From Schistocephalus solidus (taxonomy: Eukaryota > Platyhelminthes > Cestoda > Diphyllobothriidea > Diphyllobothriidae), in contig WEDG01004067.1 in the NCBI GenBank assembly GCA_017591395.1, positions 1 through 64,000 on the forward strand: DNA of 64,000 bases. Direction: 5' to 3'. Numbering within the stretch: the stretch's first letter is position 1; the number at the start of each line of letters is the position of its first letter. The notes below the pieces were generated by a model that saw only the letters and a program-made list of their open reading frames with translations, was not told the DNA's origin and made no database searches. Both the position numbers and the translations under genes were made by a program. Positions 22,167 to 33,528 of the stretch are shown here, one piece after another.

Positions 22167-23417
22167 TCATCCCATCCAAGGTTCGATCGGCACAATTTTT
22201 CGCAATAGTAACTTGACCGGTACCATAACGGGAGTGACAAACCCAAGTAGATCATAGAGGGTTGAAATATAAGAGAGCATCGCTTTTCTGATAACCGTAT
22301 CCATTGGCCCTAGACTGTGAAACTGAATGTGTCTGTAGCTTTGTTCCATTCAACACCTAGTATTCTTTGGGTATCGGCTGGTTTAAGATCCAGGCATATT
22401 CCCCCGTCGATTCGCTCTTCCTCAGGTATATCTCTTAGGGTCTCAACCGAGTTGCTGCGCTTTTTATTTAGATGGAAGTCATGATCTCTCAGGGCTGTTT
22501 GCAGGTGAGGAGTCATTCTCAACCCCCATCTTCTGCAGGGGTTAGACCTAACCAACAGTTTATGTTGAGTTTAAAATAGATTCCGTGAGTTTCCGTACGT
22601 AGTGGTCGCAGACCTAGAAGCTTTTTTCTACCAGGTTTGAGTTCCGAATTCTCAAACATTCATTCCTACGTTTTCTGTGTTGGCCAAATGGGTAATAAGC
22701 CTACGATTCTGAGGCTTACGCAAACGGCAGTTAATCCATTCGGGGCAACCTCTTCCCCATGTGTCGCTATCTACGCACTAAATCTATCGATAAATCAGGT
22801 GAAAGATGTCCCCGCAGTCAAGTGGGAGGGCGGTGTACTCCAGTACTGGCTGGCGCAGTCGAGCAATACTCCCAGACTTTTCGGTTTTAATGGATTTATT
22901 ACCGAGTGGTGGGGTGGATACCAAAATATCCAGGACCGAATGAAGGTGTCGGTGCCACAGACTCTGCGTAGCCCTTAACGATATATTCGGAGATCGGCGT
23001 AATGCATCGCTCCTTATACTCAGGGTTTTTCATCATTCTGTTCTTCAAGGCATATAAACGTCTACGGGCAACATGCTTCTTTTCAGACAAACAAGGATAA
23101 CCTAACTTTCAGGGAAGAGTTATTTCCAAGTGCCCTCGAGTCAGATGTGCAAGATATTCAAACAGCTCCAAAACTATTTTGCCGTCTATGGAATGTGCTT
23201 CGCCTAATGGCTTGGGCTCACCAAACTCGAAGTTCCACATCTTTTCTAGCTTTTCTGTGACAATGTCCTTCTCGCTTAAAAGGTCGTCATTTACTCCTTG
23301 ACGATCTTGTTCAGCTACTGGCCCAAAGATTACCCAACCGAGTGGGCGTCCGAACAGCAAAGGGATCCTCCTGTCCACCGTTTCGGTGTTGGAGTACCTA
23401 GTGCGTTGCAGGCACAT
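22167..23417 (-). pseudogene. BEL/Pao reverse transcriptase, catalytic centre not found
   Basis: Frames 23417-23109 ('RPLGWVIFGPV') and 23090-22899 ('ALKNRMMKNPEYKERC', 'YIVKGYAESV') form the region before RT. About 22870-22700 holds 'LGVLLDCASQYWSTPPS' (fingers). Frames 22555-22310 ('TQRILGVEWNKATDTF') and 22349-22167 ('LSYISTLYDLLGFVTPVMVP') follow the palm. The YVDD catalytic box expected between them, at roughly 22560-22690, is not legible in any frame, which suggests a deletion there. Family identity rests on these ordered motifs. Confidence 0.8.
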
Positions 23418-23599
23418 TCATCCCGATAAGTATCGACACATTCACTCCGTCGACAAAGAGGAGTTCGATGTCGCGTATATGTTCCCAACGCGCTGCCTTG
23501 TCTCTAGTTAAGGCAAAACGTTTTAACTTGGGGAATGGCTAATGGACCAGGTTTTTCAACTTCCAGTCGGTTTTGGTTTTCTATCGCACGTATATTAAA

Positions 23600-23780
23600 A
23601 CCCACTATTTCGAAGCTCACTTCTGTTGTTTGAACAAGGTTGGATACTGACAAAACTGCTGGTTGGCCAATGTGGCCTTATCAGTTTAACCAATTTTCAT
23701 CGATTAGTACAGTGTCTGAGCCACTATCGAGGAAGGCATACATGGTAACTAAACCGAGAGGCCCAAAAACTTTAACTGGT
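23600..23780 (-). pseudogene. BEL/Pao aspartic protease
   Basis: The minus strand at about 23745-23690 reads 'YAFLDSGSDTVLIDE', the active-site D-S-G motif of a retroviral-type aspartic protease, which in intact elements matures the gag-pol polyprotein. It sits between the gag Cys region and RT, as in BEL/Pao. The motif is intact but surrounding frames are broken. Confidence 0.75.
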
Positions 23781-24060
23781 AACACTTATAAAGAAACAAC
23801 TTGCCCAGTGCCGCATGTTTTGAGACAGTTGGATGTTTCGGTACTCAACTCTGTGTGCTCTTTCGTGGGAAACGCACCAGCCTGTCTTCTTGTCGGTGCA
23901 GCAGCGGGTGATGGCACATGGAGTACCGCGCAACGCTGCATGTCTTTCGTGACCTGCAGTTGATAGTATAGTGATTGAGTTTTAAGACAAGAATAACATA
24001 CTGGATTAAGTTCCTCAAAAGCTAGTTTTTGTGGCAGGTTGAGGGTGACAAACATGCCAC

Positions 24061-25300
24061 ATTGGTCGATGTAATGAGCTTCTTCGCATTACAGATACCG
24101 CCGGTGCAGTACCGCAGAGCTAGGTACTAGGGCTGATATTATAGTCTGTGTGGGATGCGTATATTCCGTTTGCATCTGTTCTCAGATCCCACGAGGCACA
24201 TAAACTGGACCTGAGGAGTAGGATTGGTGTACCATCAATGCATGAGCTCTCTCGTCCAAAACTTTCAGTAGATCAGAGAACGTTAGCTGCCTACAAAGAG
24301 GTGATATCAACGAAGCTATTTTTGGCCATTTGCACTGAAGTGGTTGAGGAACTCGCGTGAAAATCGTGGCCAGTGTCCAAGATGAATTCAAATCCGCTCC
24401 GTACACTATCTGCTCTAAAGTGTTCTTGCAATTCCTCCTTTCCACAGACAGCTTAATCAGGGTGCTAAGATCCATAAATTTTATGACCCCACAGTTAATT
24501 AAATTATCTATGTTAACTCTGGCAATGGAGTTAGGTTGGCCGAACCGTTGTTGAAGGGTCTTGAGAGCCTCGCGGTACCCTTCACTTTTATTCAAAATGG
24601 CGTAACCATCAAACAGTTTCTCTGGCCTCACCCTGACAGTAGGGGATCAGATAGGAGAGTGGAATTTCGTTTTCACTAACCCCTTTTTGCAATTCTGCTC
24701 TGAAACCTTCTTAGAAACAACAAATATTTGAGACGGTTTGCATCAAAATACAACATTTCCTGTTGGAGAAGTGAGAACTGAGGAGGCATAGGGCGCTGGT
24801 GTCTGCCTTGACAGCCCAATTTCTTAGCTTCAGATCACCGTGAAAGGGCTAGGACGACTAATACATGATTGCTTAATCTCTGGATCAAAGGGGGCAGCGG
24901 CCGCGAACAGCCAACAGCGCAAATTCAACTGAAAAGTGGCGTGTTTTGACACCGATAGAAGTTTGTTCACTGCTGCGTCTAATCTGGATAATTTAATTTG
25001 CGGTTTCCACTGTTCCTCGAAAAGCTGTATCCTTTCTCTCTAAGGATTCATGGATGGTGTCATTGTCCCCATGATGGAGAGTACCTATCAAAGTCCGTGG
25101 CTGATAAGGACTTCTGCGACTCCCATATATAATGCTTCGTCTTTAATTAACTTTGTGAAATATATCTGGCAGCCAACTGTAACTCCATCGGGTGGTTCTA
25201 CTAGAGTTCTGATTTAATCTAGCCGCTTTATAGCCTGTTCAGATTTAATCGCCTTAGTTGGCTACTTTGTCCCCATCCGTATGTAGGAATTTTGTAAATA
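24061..25300 (-). pseudogene. BEL/Pao gag region
   Basis: The best frame, 24631-24182 (149 codons), reads 'GYREALKTLQQRFGQPNSIA', a well known BEL/Pao gag signature, followed by 'IDNLINCGVIKFMDLSTLIK' and a coiled or helical stretch. A Cys-rich segment ('CYSCLKTQ', 'CTGGICNAKK') lies at 24110-23960. Sequence from 24640 to 25300 is probably the gag N-terminus but is heavily broken. The gag protein would package element RNA in particles; this copy is a pseudogene. Confidence 0.75.
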
Positions 25301-25332
25301 AGCCGATGTGGACGGAAACACGGTTCTACCTT

Positions 25333-26690
25333 TAAATACTCAAGTCAATCTCAGCAGACCGAGAAGAACCACCAAGCAGCAATATTGAAGAAAGCAGTGC
25401 ACTACTGAACACTACCAAAACTAAGCTAAACAGTAAAGGGCCGGCACACTGTGATGGATGCCGAGGACTCACAACCAGAGTTTTGAGATAAGAAGGAGAC
25501 CTCGATCTTCTATCGGAAATAATAGCAGTCCTCATCAAACATAACAAAATTAACTCGCCGAAACTCGATGCCAATGAGTTGAAAAACATCAGCAATCTAG
25601 GCTATAATCATCGCAAGGAAACGGTAGAGGTCAATAGACACAACATTAAGCGAAACAAAAAGAGAAAAAGAACGAAGTTATTAGAACCAACCTCTGGGTC
25701 AGTTGAAATACAAATGACCAGAAAGAAAATAAGCGAGGAGGAAATTATGTCTTGCATTTCCCCAGGTTCGGGAAATCTGGTGCACATAGAATCCGACTGC
25801 ACAAAAGTAAATCAGCGATCGACGGTCTCTGAAAAGTTGAAAAACAGTAAATGTAAGGTATCGTTAATGCCACGGACGAGCGAAAGCAGTATGCTCCATA
25901 CATGTCCATCGAACTTCAATGGAGCAGGGCATGGTAGCCAGCAAAGTAATGGCGGAAAAGTGGCCTGCGACTTTTCGACAGACCTGGATGCCACAAACCC
26001 AAATTCAGGTTTCCCGGGTGCTATTCGAGCAAACGCAGTGTCAGAAGAACTCACGCTGTTTAAAAGATTCAAAGAGATGTCTGCAAATCAACCAACAGGC
26101 TCACCGATGAAGACCAAATTTAAACACAGTATTAAAGACTGTAACAGAGGGCATGATTCAACCTTCCATCACTTAAAGAAAGTAGGATGCAGAAACGAGT
26201 TTTTTCCCTGACAGATCATTTTGTCTGGTAGTTCAGGGAGTCTCAGAGGCTACTAGGGAAACGCCAAAAGAAAGGGTAAAACAGGATCTGCTGACATTTC
26301 AAAATGTATTGAATGATACGCAAGAAACTGGTGTGATAGTCGAAAATCAAAAAAAGAACTTTCGATAGGGGCTTCTCGTTAGAAATGAAACGCATGATGT
26401 TCGACCAAGACCTTTAAAAGTCGTCTTGGGGAGCCAATAGCAGGTAGATCCACTGCTCTCTCGAAAGTCCAGACTATGAAAGAATCACAGTGGAGTTTTT
26501 TTCAGCCGGATTACTCTCCCACCGATCGGATGAAAATGCGGACACTGGTAACAGAATTGAAAAGACGTCAATACGATCGGGGAACAAAACTTGAAAATTG
26601 TAGACGGCAAAATCGTCAAAACGGTGCGCTCGTTTTTATGGGAAAATCCGGTGAAATTGACAGCAACCACGCCGGTCAAAAGCCCTACCA
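25333..26690 (+). pseudogene. LINE D ORF1
   Basis: The first frame reads 'SISADREEPPSS' and then 'HCDGCRGLTTRVLR' (codons at about 25447-25488), the Cys-x2-Cys motif seen in the other ORF1 heads. The main frame, 25579-26211, is Lys/Arg/Ser-rich with 'NRHNIKRNKKRKRTKLLEP', probably nucleic-acid binding. The tail (26495-26680) holds 'SFFQPDYSPTDRMKMRTL' and 'NLKIVDGKIVKTVRSFLWEN' in two frames. At least three shifts break the ORF. It precedes ORF2 by about 120 bases. Confidence 0.65.
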
Positions 26691-26799
26691 CATGCCTATA
26701 GATTTGAACCCAGATAGGAGACTGTATATATCTTGTGAAATATCCAGAAAAATTCGCCATGTGGAAGAAAGAACTAAAAATCTTCAGAAATCGAAGGAA

Positions 26800-29502
26800 G
26801 AAAACAAGATTAAAATTATCTACACAAATTTGCAGAGTCTATTGAACAAAATGGATGACATCAAACTGGTCATGAACTATTTACAACCTGACTTCATAGC
26901 TCTAACTGAAACATGATTAAATGAACAAATCGCAGACACAGAAGTCAGTATAGACGGTTTTTAGCTTATCCGCGTGGAAAGAAACGGACGTAGGGGTGGT
27001 GGAATCGCAATGTTCATACGAGAAGGCATTGACTTCATTCCGGATGGGCCCTCATCAAATAGGAACTCGTCTTGCGAAATAATTTGTTGTAAACTGAAAG
27101 TCCCAAACCAACCAGACCTCCATATTGCCGTGGTTTATTGACCCCCAGGACAGCGAACGGACACGGACGAAGCACTCATAACAGAGGTTAAGCAAATATA
27201 CCGTCGCAAGCACTTATTAATACTTGGAGATTTCAACGCTCCTGATATCGATTGGGTGTCAATATACTGCTCGCGATCGGAAAATTCATTCGAACAGAAA
27301 TTTCTTCAGTTGATAAATGACGAGTTTCTTACCCAACATGTCCCAATGGAGACGCGGTTCCGAAATGGGCAGCAGTCAAGCTGTTTGGATCTAATCATAA
27401 GTAGAGACGACAATTGCATCCTTGCATTAAGTTCTTACGTGCCGCTTCGACGAAGTGATCATTGTGTTCTTGCTTGGGAGTACAGTAATTTTTCTGTACC
27501 TAAACGTTGTGCAGTTAGGAGAGAAATGTATGGAAAGGGGATTATCCCAAAATGAAAATATTACTGAATGGTATGGACTGGAGCCCTGCACATGTACCTG
27601 AACCAAACATTGCCTGGTTCTTCATTATTTTCTTGATTCAGCAGTTGGCAGAGAAATTCTGACCACGTAAAAGGCGATCGTACGTCTCCCGACCTGAGAG
27701 GGTGACATCGGAAATAAAAAGGAATCTCAAGAAGAAAAGAAGACTTTGGAGAACATATGCCAGATATCAACAACCCAAACATTTTTCCGCTTTTAAGAAA
27801 CAGCAAAATCGGTGTCGAAATCTTCTGAGAAAAGAAAGATCAGCCTTTACTTGTCTAAAAGACTATCAGGGAAACAGGTTAACTGATAACTCTGATAAGC
27901 CCAGCCTCTTATCGAATTTCTTTATGTCCGTGTATACAGAGGAAACACCATTTGACGAAGAAGAATACTACAGTACTGCCACCTCTACAAACAAAATAAG
28001 CATGGAGTCGTTCCCAATGGACACAGTAAGAAAAACTGCGAAACAGCTACAGCCCAATAAATCACCTGGCCCAGATGGTATATCCGCAAAAGTTCTCAAT
28101 GAACTCACAGACCAGCTGGCCTCTCCGCTCTCCAAGATATTTGAAAGTTCGATGAAGGTAGGGGCTCTGCATACCGAGTGGAAGATAGCCAAAATAACCC
28201 CCATCTATAAAGGAGGAGAGAGGACACAACCAAACAGTTTCCGACCAGTCAGCCTCACAAGTATCTGTTGCAAAATGATGGAGAAGATAATCAAAACGGA
28301 TTTGATGAGGCATCTTGAAGAGAATAGCTTGCTAAGTTCATATCAACATGGATTTCGAAGTGGTTGATCCTGCCTCACAAACCTGCTGTCACAAATGGAA
28401 AGTTAGACAAAATCATTAAAAATGGGTTTTTCAGTCGATGCGGTCTACATTGACTTTAGCAAAGCCTTTGACAGGGTTCCACACAGCCGTCTACTCTTTA
28501 AGCTGCGTCAAATGGGTGTGACTGGCAACCTCCTCAAATGGTTGACCAACTTTCTCCGAGACAGGGGCCACCGTGTTTGTATTGGAGACGCCAAGTCTCG
28601 CTTGGAAACCGTTCACAGTGGAGTTCCGCAGGACAGCGTTCTGGGTCCCATTTATCTGATATACATAAACGACTGCCTGGATTGTCTGACATGCGAGAGG
28701 TAATGTTCGCTGACGATCTGATGTTATGGAACTCGATTGAAAAACCGGAGGATGCGTTGAAATTACAACAAAACTTAGATCGCTTGCAAGCATGGTGTGA
28801 TGAGTGGCTGCTGAACCTTAATTATAACAAAGGCCAAATAATCCGATTGCGGTCTAGTTCCAGAAGGATGATTAGGTTTGATTATCAGTACTTCATCAGT
28901 GGTCACCAACTCCAGGAAGTAAATATTCTAAAGGACTTGGGTATATGGATGACACCCACTCTCAATCCATCGTCGCACTGTGCGAATATAGCAAAGAAAG
29001 ATATGTGTATCTTAGGTGCAATCAGGAGATCCTTCGTTAATTTTGACGGAAAGCTTTTTGGGCGCGTTTTTGGAACATTTATCCGGCCGGTGTTGGAATA
29101 TTGCGTTCAGGCGTGGTGCCCATGGACGAAACATGACTACGCTCTGCTGGAGAAAGTTCAACGGAGGGCGAAGAATCTAGTCAGCGGATTGGAATGTTTA
29201 CCCTATGAGGGCCGATTAAAAAGACTTAAACGTTTTCCTCTCTCTTATAGGCAATACAGAGGGGATATGATCTTAGTCTTCAAACTGGTCATAGGAGTTG
29301 ATTGTGCTCTTCAGATGGCTGATTTATTTGAATTTGCAAGCATGACAAGCTTGAAGTGCGGACCAACTTCTTTTCCCAACGGGTGATTGAAGAATGGAAT
29401 AAACTGCCAACTTCGGTTGTTCAGGCTGAAAGCGTTGAAATGTTTAAAAGAAAACTTGATGAATTTTTACTTGATAGGCATATATTTGGTCGACAGCAAT
29501 GA
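26800..29502 (+). pseudogene. LINE D ORF2: endonuclease-reverse transcriptase
   Basis: Domains in order: 'LQSLLNKMDDIK' and 'DFIALTET' (26830-26915, then a stop), 'RRGGGIAMFIREG', 'LLILGDFNAPDIDW' (27210-27260), 'VPLRRSDHCVLAW' (27440-27480), 'NKSPGPDGISAKVLNEL' (28060), 'HGFRSG' then a stop (28367), 'IDFSKAFDRVPHSRLLFKL' (28450), 'SGVPQDSVLGP' (QG changed to QD), 'MFADDLMLW' (28710), 'VLEYCVQAW' (29090) and 'FSQRVIEEWNKLP' (29380). Catalytic residues of both enzymes are present, but several stops and a frameshift near 28690 inactivate it. Confidence 0.85.
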
Positions 29503-30001
29503 TCGATATACTAAAACGACTATCGCCGTGTAAAATTTGCTTATTTTGCTAGCGTCTATCTGTAAATAGGGTTTTCTGAGACTCTGCCTATCTGCCTTAT
29601 ATAAACTGAATATACTGAATACTAAAAATCCGTAAGAGTTAACTTTGAAAAATGTAAACACATCTACGCAGACATTAAGAGAAGGCTGATTCGTCTATCC
29701 ATAACGACCTCTCTTGAGAGGGTTAGTAAACTCTGACTGTAAGTATGCCCGATAAATGTGAGACAGAAATATCAGTCAAACGATGCTCCGAAACAGTGGC
29801 AAATGTCTCTCAGAGCTGGTACTGGATTATCCAAAACTGCCAGACACAGTTAACTTGTTCCTTTTGCGCGTTCCATAATCCACGTATACGCTTGTGTAGG
29901 GACTATGGAAATCGTTTTTGACAAACATGTTTGATGAAATGTGGCCTGACAGCAGAACAGTTGGTAGGAGATTGCTTTTCGTCTTGTCAGTTCCACTTTA
30001 T

Positions 30002-30003
<2 letters not shown>

Positions 30004-30062
<59 letters not shown>
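30004..30062. repeat. (TA)n microsatellite
   Basis: About 58 bases of nearly perfect TA dinucleotides, interrupted once by 'tttata'. Directly beside the hammerhead-like motif. Confidence 0.95.
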
Positions 30063-30064
<2 letters not shown>

Positions 30065-30085
30065 GCAATAAATATGCTAAGAGTG

Positions 30086-30140
30086 CAACAGGCAAGACGA
30101 CAGCTGTTTCACGGTCATTACCGATCATCAGTAAAAAATA
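30086..30140 (-). ncRNA. Hammerhead-ribozyme-like motif 1
   Basis: On the minus strand CTGATGA (30131-30125) is followed by a 4-bp stem CGGT/ACCG with an AATG loop, then GAAAC (30110-30106) and the self-complementary 'acagctgt' leading to GTC. This is the arrangement of the hammerhead core: CUGAUGA, stem II, GAAA, short stem III, cleavage site. The first position of stem II is a U-U mismatch, and I could not find a good stem I. Short stem III hammerheads are known from Penelope-like elements; no such body lies next to it here. Confidence 0.5.
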
Positions 30141-32273
30141 CAATAATGAGAATAATCACCATGGCTTGCTTATAAGATCACGTTAAGCAGTCATCAATGG
30201 ATGATAACGGTTCAATTGTATTCGCATGTCCGTATTCACTATATTATATGTTACCTAACACAACCGACAGGACAACAGGCCGTGGCACATTGACAGCATG
30301 TTCGAGTCAATGGTAAATTGTTGTGTGTTCGCGTATCAGATCCTAGAACAGTCGCATTGTGTTTGCCTTCCTAATTTCTGCTAATACAAATAAAACCACC
30401 ATAAAGGTCTCCCAAATATTTTTGCATACCAGTTTATCTGCATGTACAAATTTGCCCCGAAGTTGGAAGGATCGTCGTACACAAGGAAAATTAAAATGCA
30501 TATTTCGATCGCAGACATTTTTTATCCATTTGAACATCTCTTGTATTATTTCTAAGGATATTTACATGAGCATTTTGAAACTCAAAGTAAATGTGAAGTT
30601 GCAATTAATAGTGTAACTGTAGTCAATTAGCCATTGCACAAAGAAAATATGCGATATTAATTTTATGCAATAAATGAGCAGTAAAGACGACTTTGCCTGT
30701 GTAAATGCACTATTAAATTTCTTCCAGGAAGTGCAGTTTGATGTGTCAATTTTGCTTATTTTCAATGTCATTTAATAAAATCTTCTTCAATTCTTATTGC
30801 ATAATATTGCAAAATACATAACCGATTTATGAGAAATAGGTTCGAATAATTATAAGCAGCATCCTCAATGTCGACCAAATGTTTGAAGTGGGGAGTATTG
30901 CTAAAAACGGGCCCAGTATAAATTATGCAACAGTGAGCACCGACCAAATATGAACATAACCCTATGCAGTTGAAAATGTAAGTGCATTTTTCAGATTCAA
31001 TAAAGGTTACTTCAACCATGGCAAAGCTGACGAAATTGGAAATTGAATATCCCTATATGATGCTCTTACGACATACGCAATAACATTTTTTAATAAACAC
31101 GATGGGTTGGAAAAATTGTATTTAATACAATAAGTGTAAAATATACAGTGTCCAAACCACAAACTTTGCTAGAATTTATGCAGATATAAATAGCATTCAA
31201 GCTACAATTCAGTTTACATCATTTAATAATCGTAAGTTTATTTTATTTTTCGAGGTTTACTATCAATCTTAAATGAAACACATGTTAATGCCTGTTTCAA
31301 TTGCGAGCACAGAGTGTTCGTATTGAATCTTTACTCGTTTATCTTTTTATATAAAATATTCTCCTACGCCTGGTTTTTTGCATTCGATTTTAATTGATGG
31401 ATTGTTTGCAAAGATATTTTGTCGTAAAGATTCCACAAGTCAGTCATAATAGCTTATGAAATTAGATAAGCAAAGAAATTATGTATGAATAATTGATAAT
31501 ATGCGTTATGATTTTAATGGACACATATATTTTGTTCACTGAGCAGCTGAATTAAATTTCGAAGAAAATGTCAAAAATTAGGTGTTAAGCATGAGTTTCA
31601 CTAGATAATGGACACAGGTCATTAGATTAGTTTTCATTGCGAATCTTCATATTCTATGGAATTTGCATCTTATTCGCCTAAATGTTACTTTACAACCCAT
31701 TTTCGTCTCTTCGATCATACAGTCATCCAAAATCAAATATCCGTTAGCTGTTAAGCCCTAAAAAAGTGAGAGACCGTGACGAATACAAGCCCGCGCGCGT
31801 TTCGAATTTAGGTTCAAATTTCTGACCTCTAAGGAATTTATTTTCTTCAAGAATTGTGGCCTTCTGTCCACTCGATTAGCTTTCCGGTACCAGAAACTGG
31901 ATTCCACTAAACGATAACTTCGTCCTCACAACTTTTCAACGGATTTCACAGAACGCGGACTTCCATCGAGTCGGCTCACCCTCGTGTCGACTGTTTGAGA
32001 ACCGAGACAAGCAACTTCTTCAAATGCTGAGTTACTCTACTAAAATTATTCGTTGAATGCATCATATTTCGAACATACTTGATAAAGATATCTCTTCCGA
32101 ATTCATCTACTACTGTATTAGGACGAAAATATCCAGCCTTTAAAGTCATTATCTAGTAGGAGAACGACGTAACAGGCTTTTCCCTCGAACATAGGACGAA
32201 AATTCATATCTAAAGTTTTTTTCTTGTGGATATATTATCTGTGTGCAAAATGTTGAAGGCTGAAATTGAATTG

Positions 32274-32345
32274 CAAAATGCTGCGCGGGACGGGATCGAA
32301 CCGGCGACCCCATCTCCTACAAGACCAACGCCTACCCGACTGCAC
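32274..32345 (-). repeat. tRNA-like module at head of LINE E
   Basis: The minus strand reads 'gatggtgcagtcgggtaggcg' (A-box-like), then a G-rich middle and 'ccggttcgatcccgtc', a near-perfect T arm/B box. The ends partly pair (GCGCGG / CCGCG). The anticodon arm is not convincing, so it is not annotated as a tRNA gene. It points opposite to LINE E, as in copies C and IV. Confidence 0.65.
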
Positions 32346-32379
32346 CATCGCGGCACGCTCGGAGAGGCGCTCTAAAAGC

Positions 32380-33483
32380 CTTATAAATTGGTTACAGCCA
32401 AAGTACCAGGAAAACTATTGTGGCGGTTGTCAAACGCTAGCCTCCAAGTTAAATCAACTGGAGGAAGAAATCAGGATTATGAAGAATTTTATACAGCAGA
32501 CCCTCGTTTCAGAGGCTCGATTGCCAGCATCAACGCATAGGATAACACGGAGTAGAGCACGAGGCAACCTACACATCAAATCCCCAAATATAAAAAACGT
32601 GGTATCTAAGATAACAGTCAAGAGTAGTGACGCAGAGCCTCCAGTAACACTGAAGAATAAGAAAAAGGCGAAAAGGTAAGACCACAGGGACGGGTACCAA
32701 AAATCCGAAGGGGAGGATTTCAAACTCACCAGAAAAGCAATCGAAGGTACAAAATGAAATTGATCAAAATATAACAATGAACGAACTAAACGAAACACGA
32801 CAGATACTGATTAACGAAAATAGTCTCCAGGCCACGCGCGCTTCATCAGAGGCAAATATAGAGGAGCTGTTGTCCACCGAATGGAGGACACAAAGTGGAC
32901 CCACAGTGGTAATACCTCCCCAAGCCAAAGACGTTGAAGCCAGTATTGGGGAAGCCCCAACATCAGCCAGACAAATTATACAACAGAACCCCCTGGATAG
33001 AGGTGCTGTGGACAGGTCACAATGCATAATCGTCCATGGGATTCGTGAATCAACCAACGAAATCCCCAGGTGTAGAATAAATGATGATATCATGGCCTTG
33101 CAAGAGTGTTTGAGTGAAATAATAAGAGAGGATGAAACAATTAGGGTTTTTAAACTTTTCCGACTAAATAGTAAAGATAACACAAACCTTCTAAGAAATA
33201 AATCAAGGCCTTTAAAGGTAATTTTGGAAAACAAACTTCAGAGAGACCTTCTAATCGAGCGAACAGCAGGGGGAGTCCCCGGTCACAGAGGTATTTTTTT
33301 CAACAGGACTACTCCGTACAAGAGAGAATGAAATGGAGGGCGCTAAAAGCGGAATTGGAGAACTTGAAAGAACAGGGAGAGAAGGGACTTGTAATAAGAA
33401 ACGGAGTGATTGTTCGAATACAAAAACCCCTTCTGTGGAGGACGCCCATCATTCTGACAAAAGTCTCACGGTTGAGCAACTAA
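32380..33483 (+). pseudogene. LINE E ORF1, nearly intact
   Basis: Three open segments form one ORF1. The first (to 32679) has 'NYCGGCQTLASKLNQLEEEI', a Cys-x2-Cys pair followed by a coiled coil, and a basic stretch ('HRITRSRARG'). A shift in the 'aagaaaaaggcg' run near 32650 leads into the second segment (to about 33300), with 'CIIVHGIRES' and 'RVFKLFRLN', a probable RRM-like fold known from CR1 ORF1 proteins. A shift in the T run at 33293-33300 leads to 'FFQQDYSVQERMKWRALKAEL', ending at a TAA at 33481. ORF1 would bind element RNA. Confidence 0.7.
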
Positions 33484-33528
33484 TCCAATGCAACAATCTA
33501 CACAAAATTCAGTTCTACTGCGGAAATA

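Larger units (their letters stand above)
21644..25310 (-). mobile_element. BEL/Pao retrotransposon, gag-to-RNase H part
   Basis: Minus-strand remnant of a BEL/Pao-type element with domains in the expected order from right to left: gag (about 25300-24180), Cys-containing nucleocapsid-like stretch (about 24110-23790), aspartic protease (about 23750-23600), reverse transcriptase (about 23420-22170) and RNase H (about 22165-21650). The integrase part resumes at 13052. I could not identify LTRs. Frameshifts and stops are frequent throughout. It was present before LINEs IV and C inserted. Confidence 0.8.
25325..29660 (+). mobile_element. CR1-like LINE D, near full length, plus strand
   Basis: A plus-strand LINE beside the BEL/Pao gag. 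ORF1 runs about 25333-26690 in several frames, endonuclease about 26800-27560, linker and RT 27702-28730, C-terminal domain to 29502. No tRNA-like head is visible upstream, so the copy probably lacks its 5' leader. Decay is moderate: about a dozen stops or shifts. The 3' limit is an estimate, since no clear tail was seen. Confidence 0.8.
29660..32220. other. AT-rich spacer
   Basis: No convincing gene. It contains a TA microsatellite (30004-30062) followed by a hammerhead-like motif (30086-30140). Open frames in this stretch (for example 30768-31019 minus) have no recognisable features and are expected by chance at this AT content. Confidence 0.5.
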
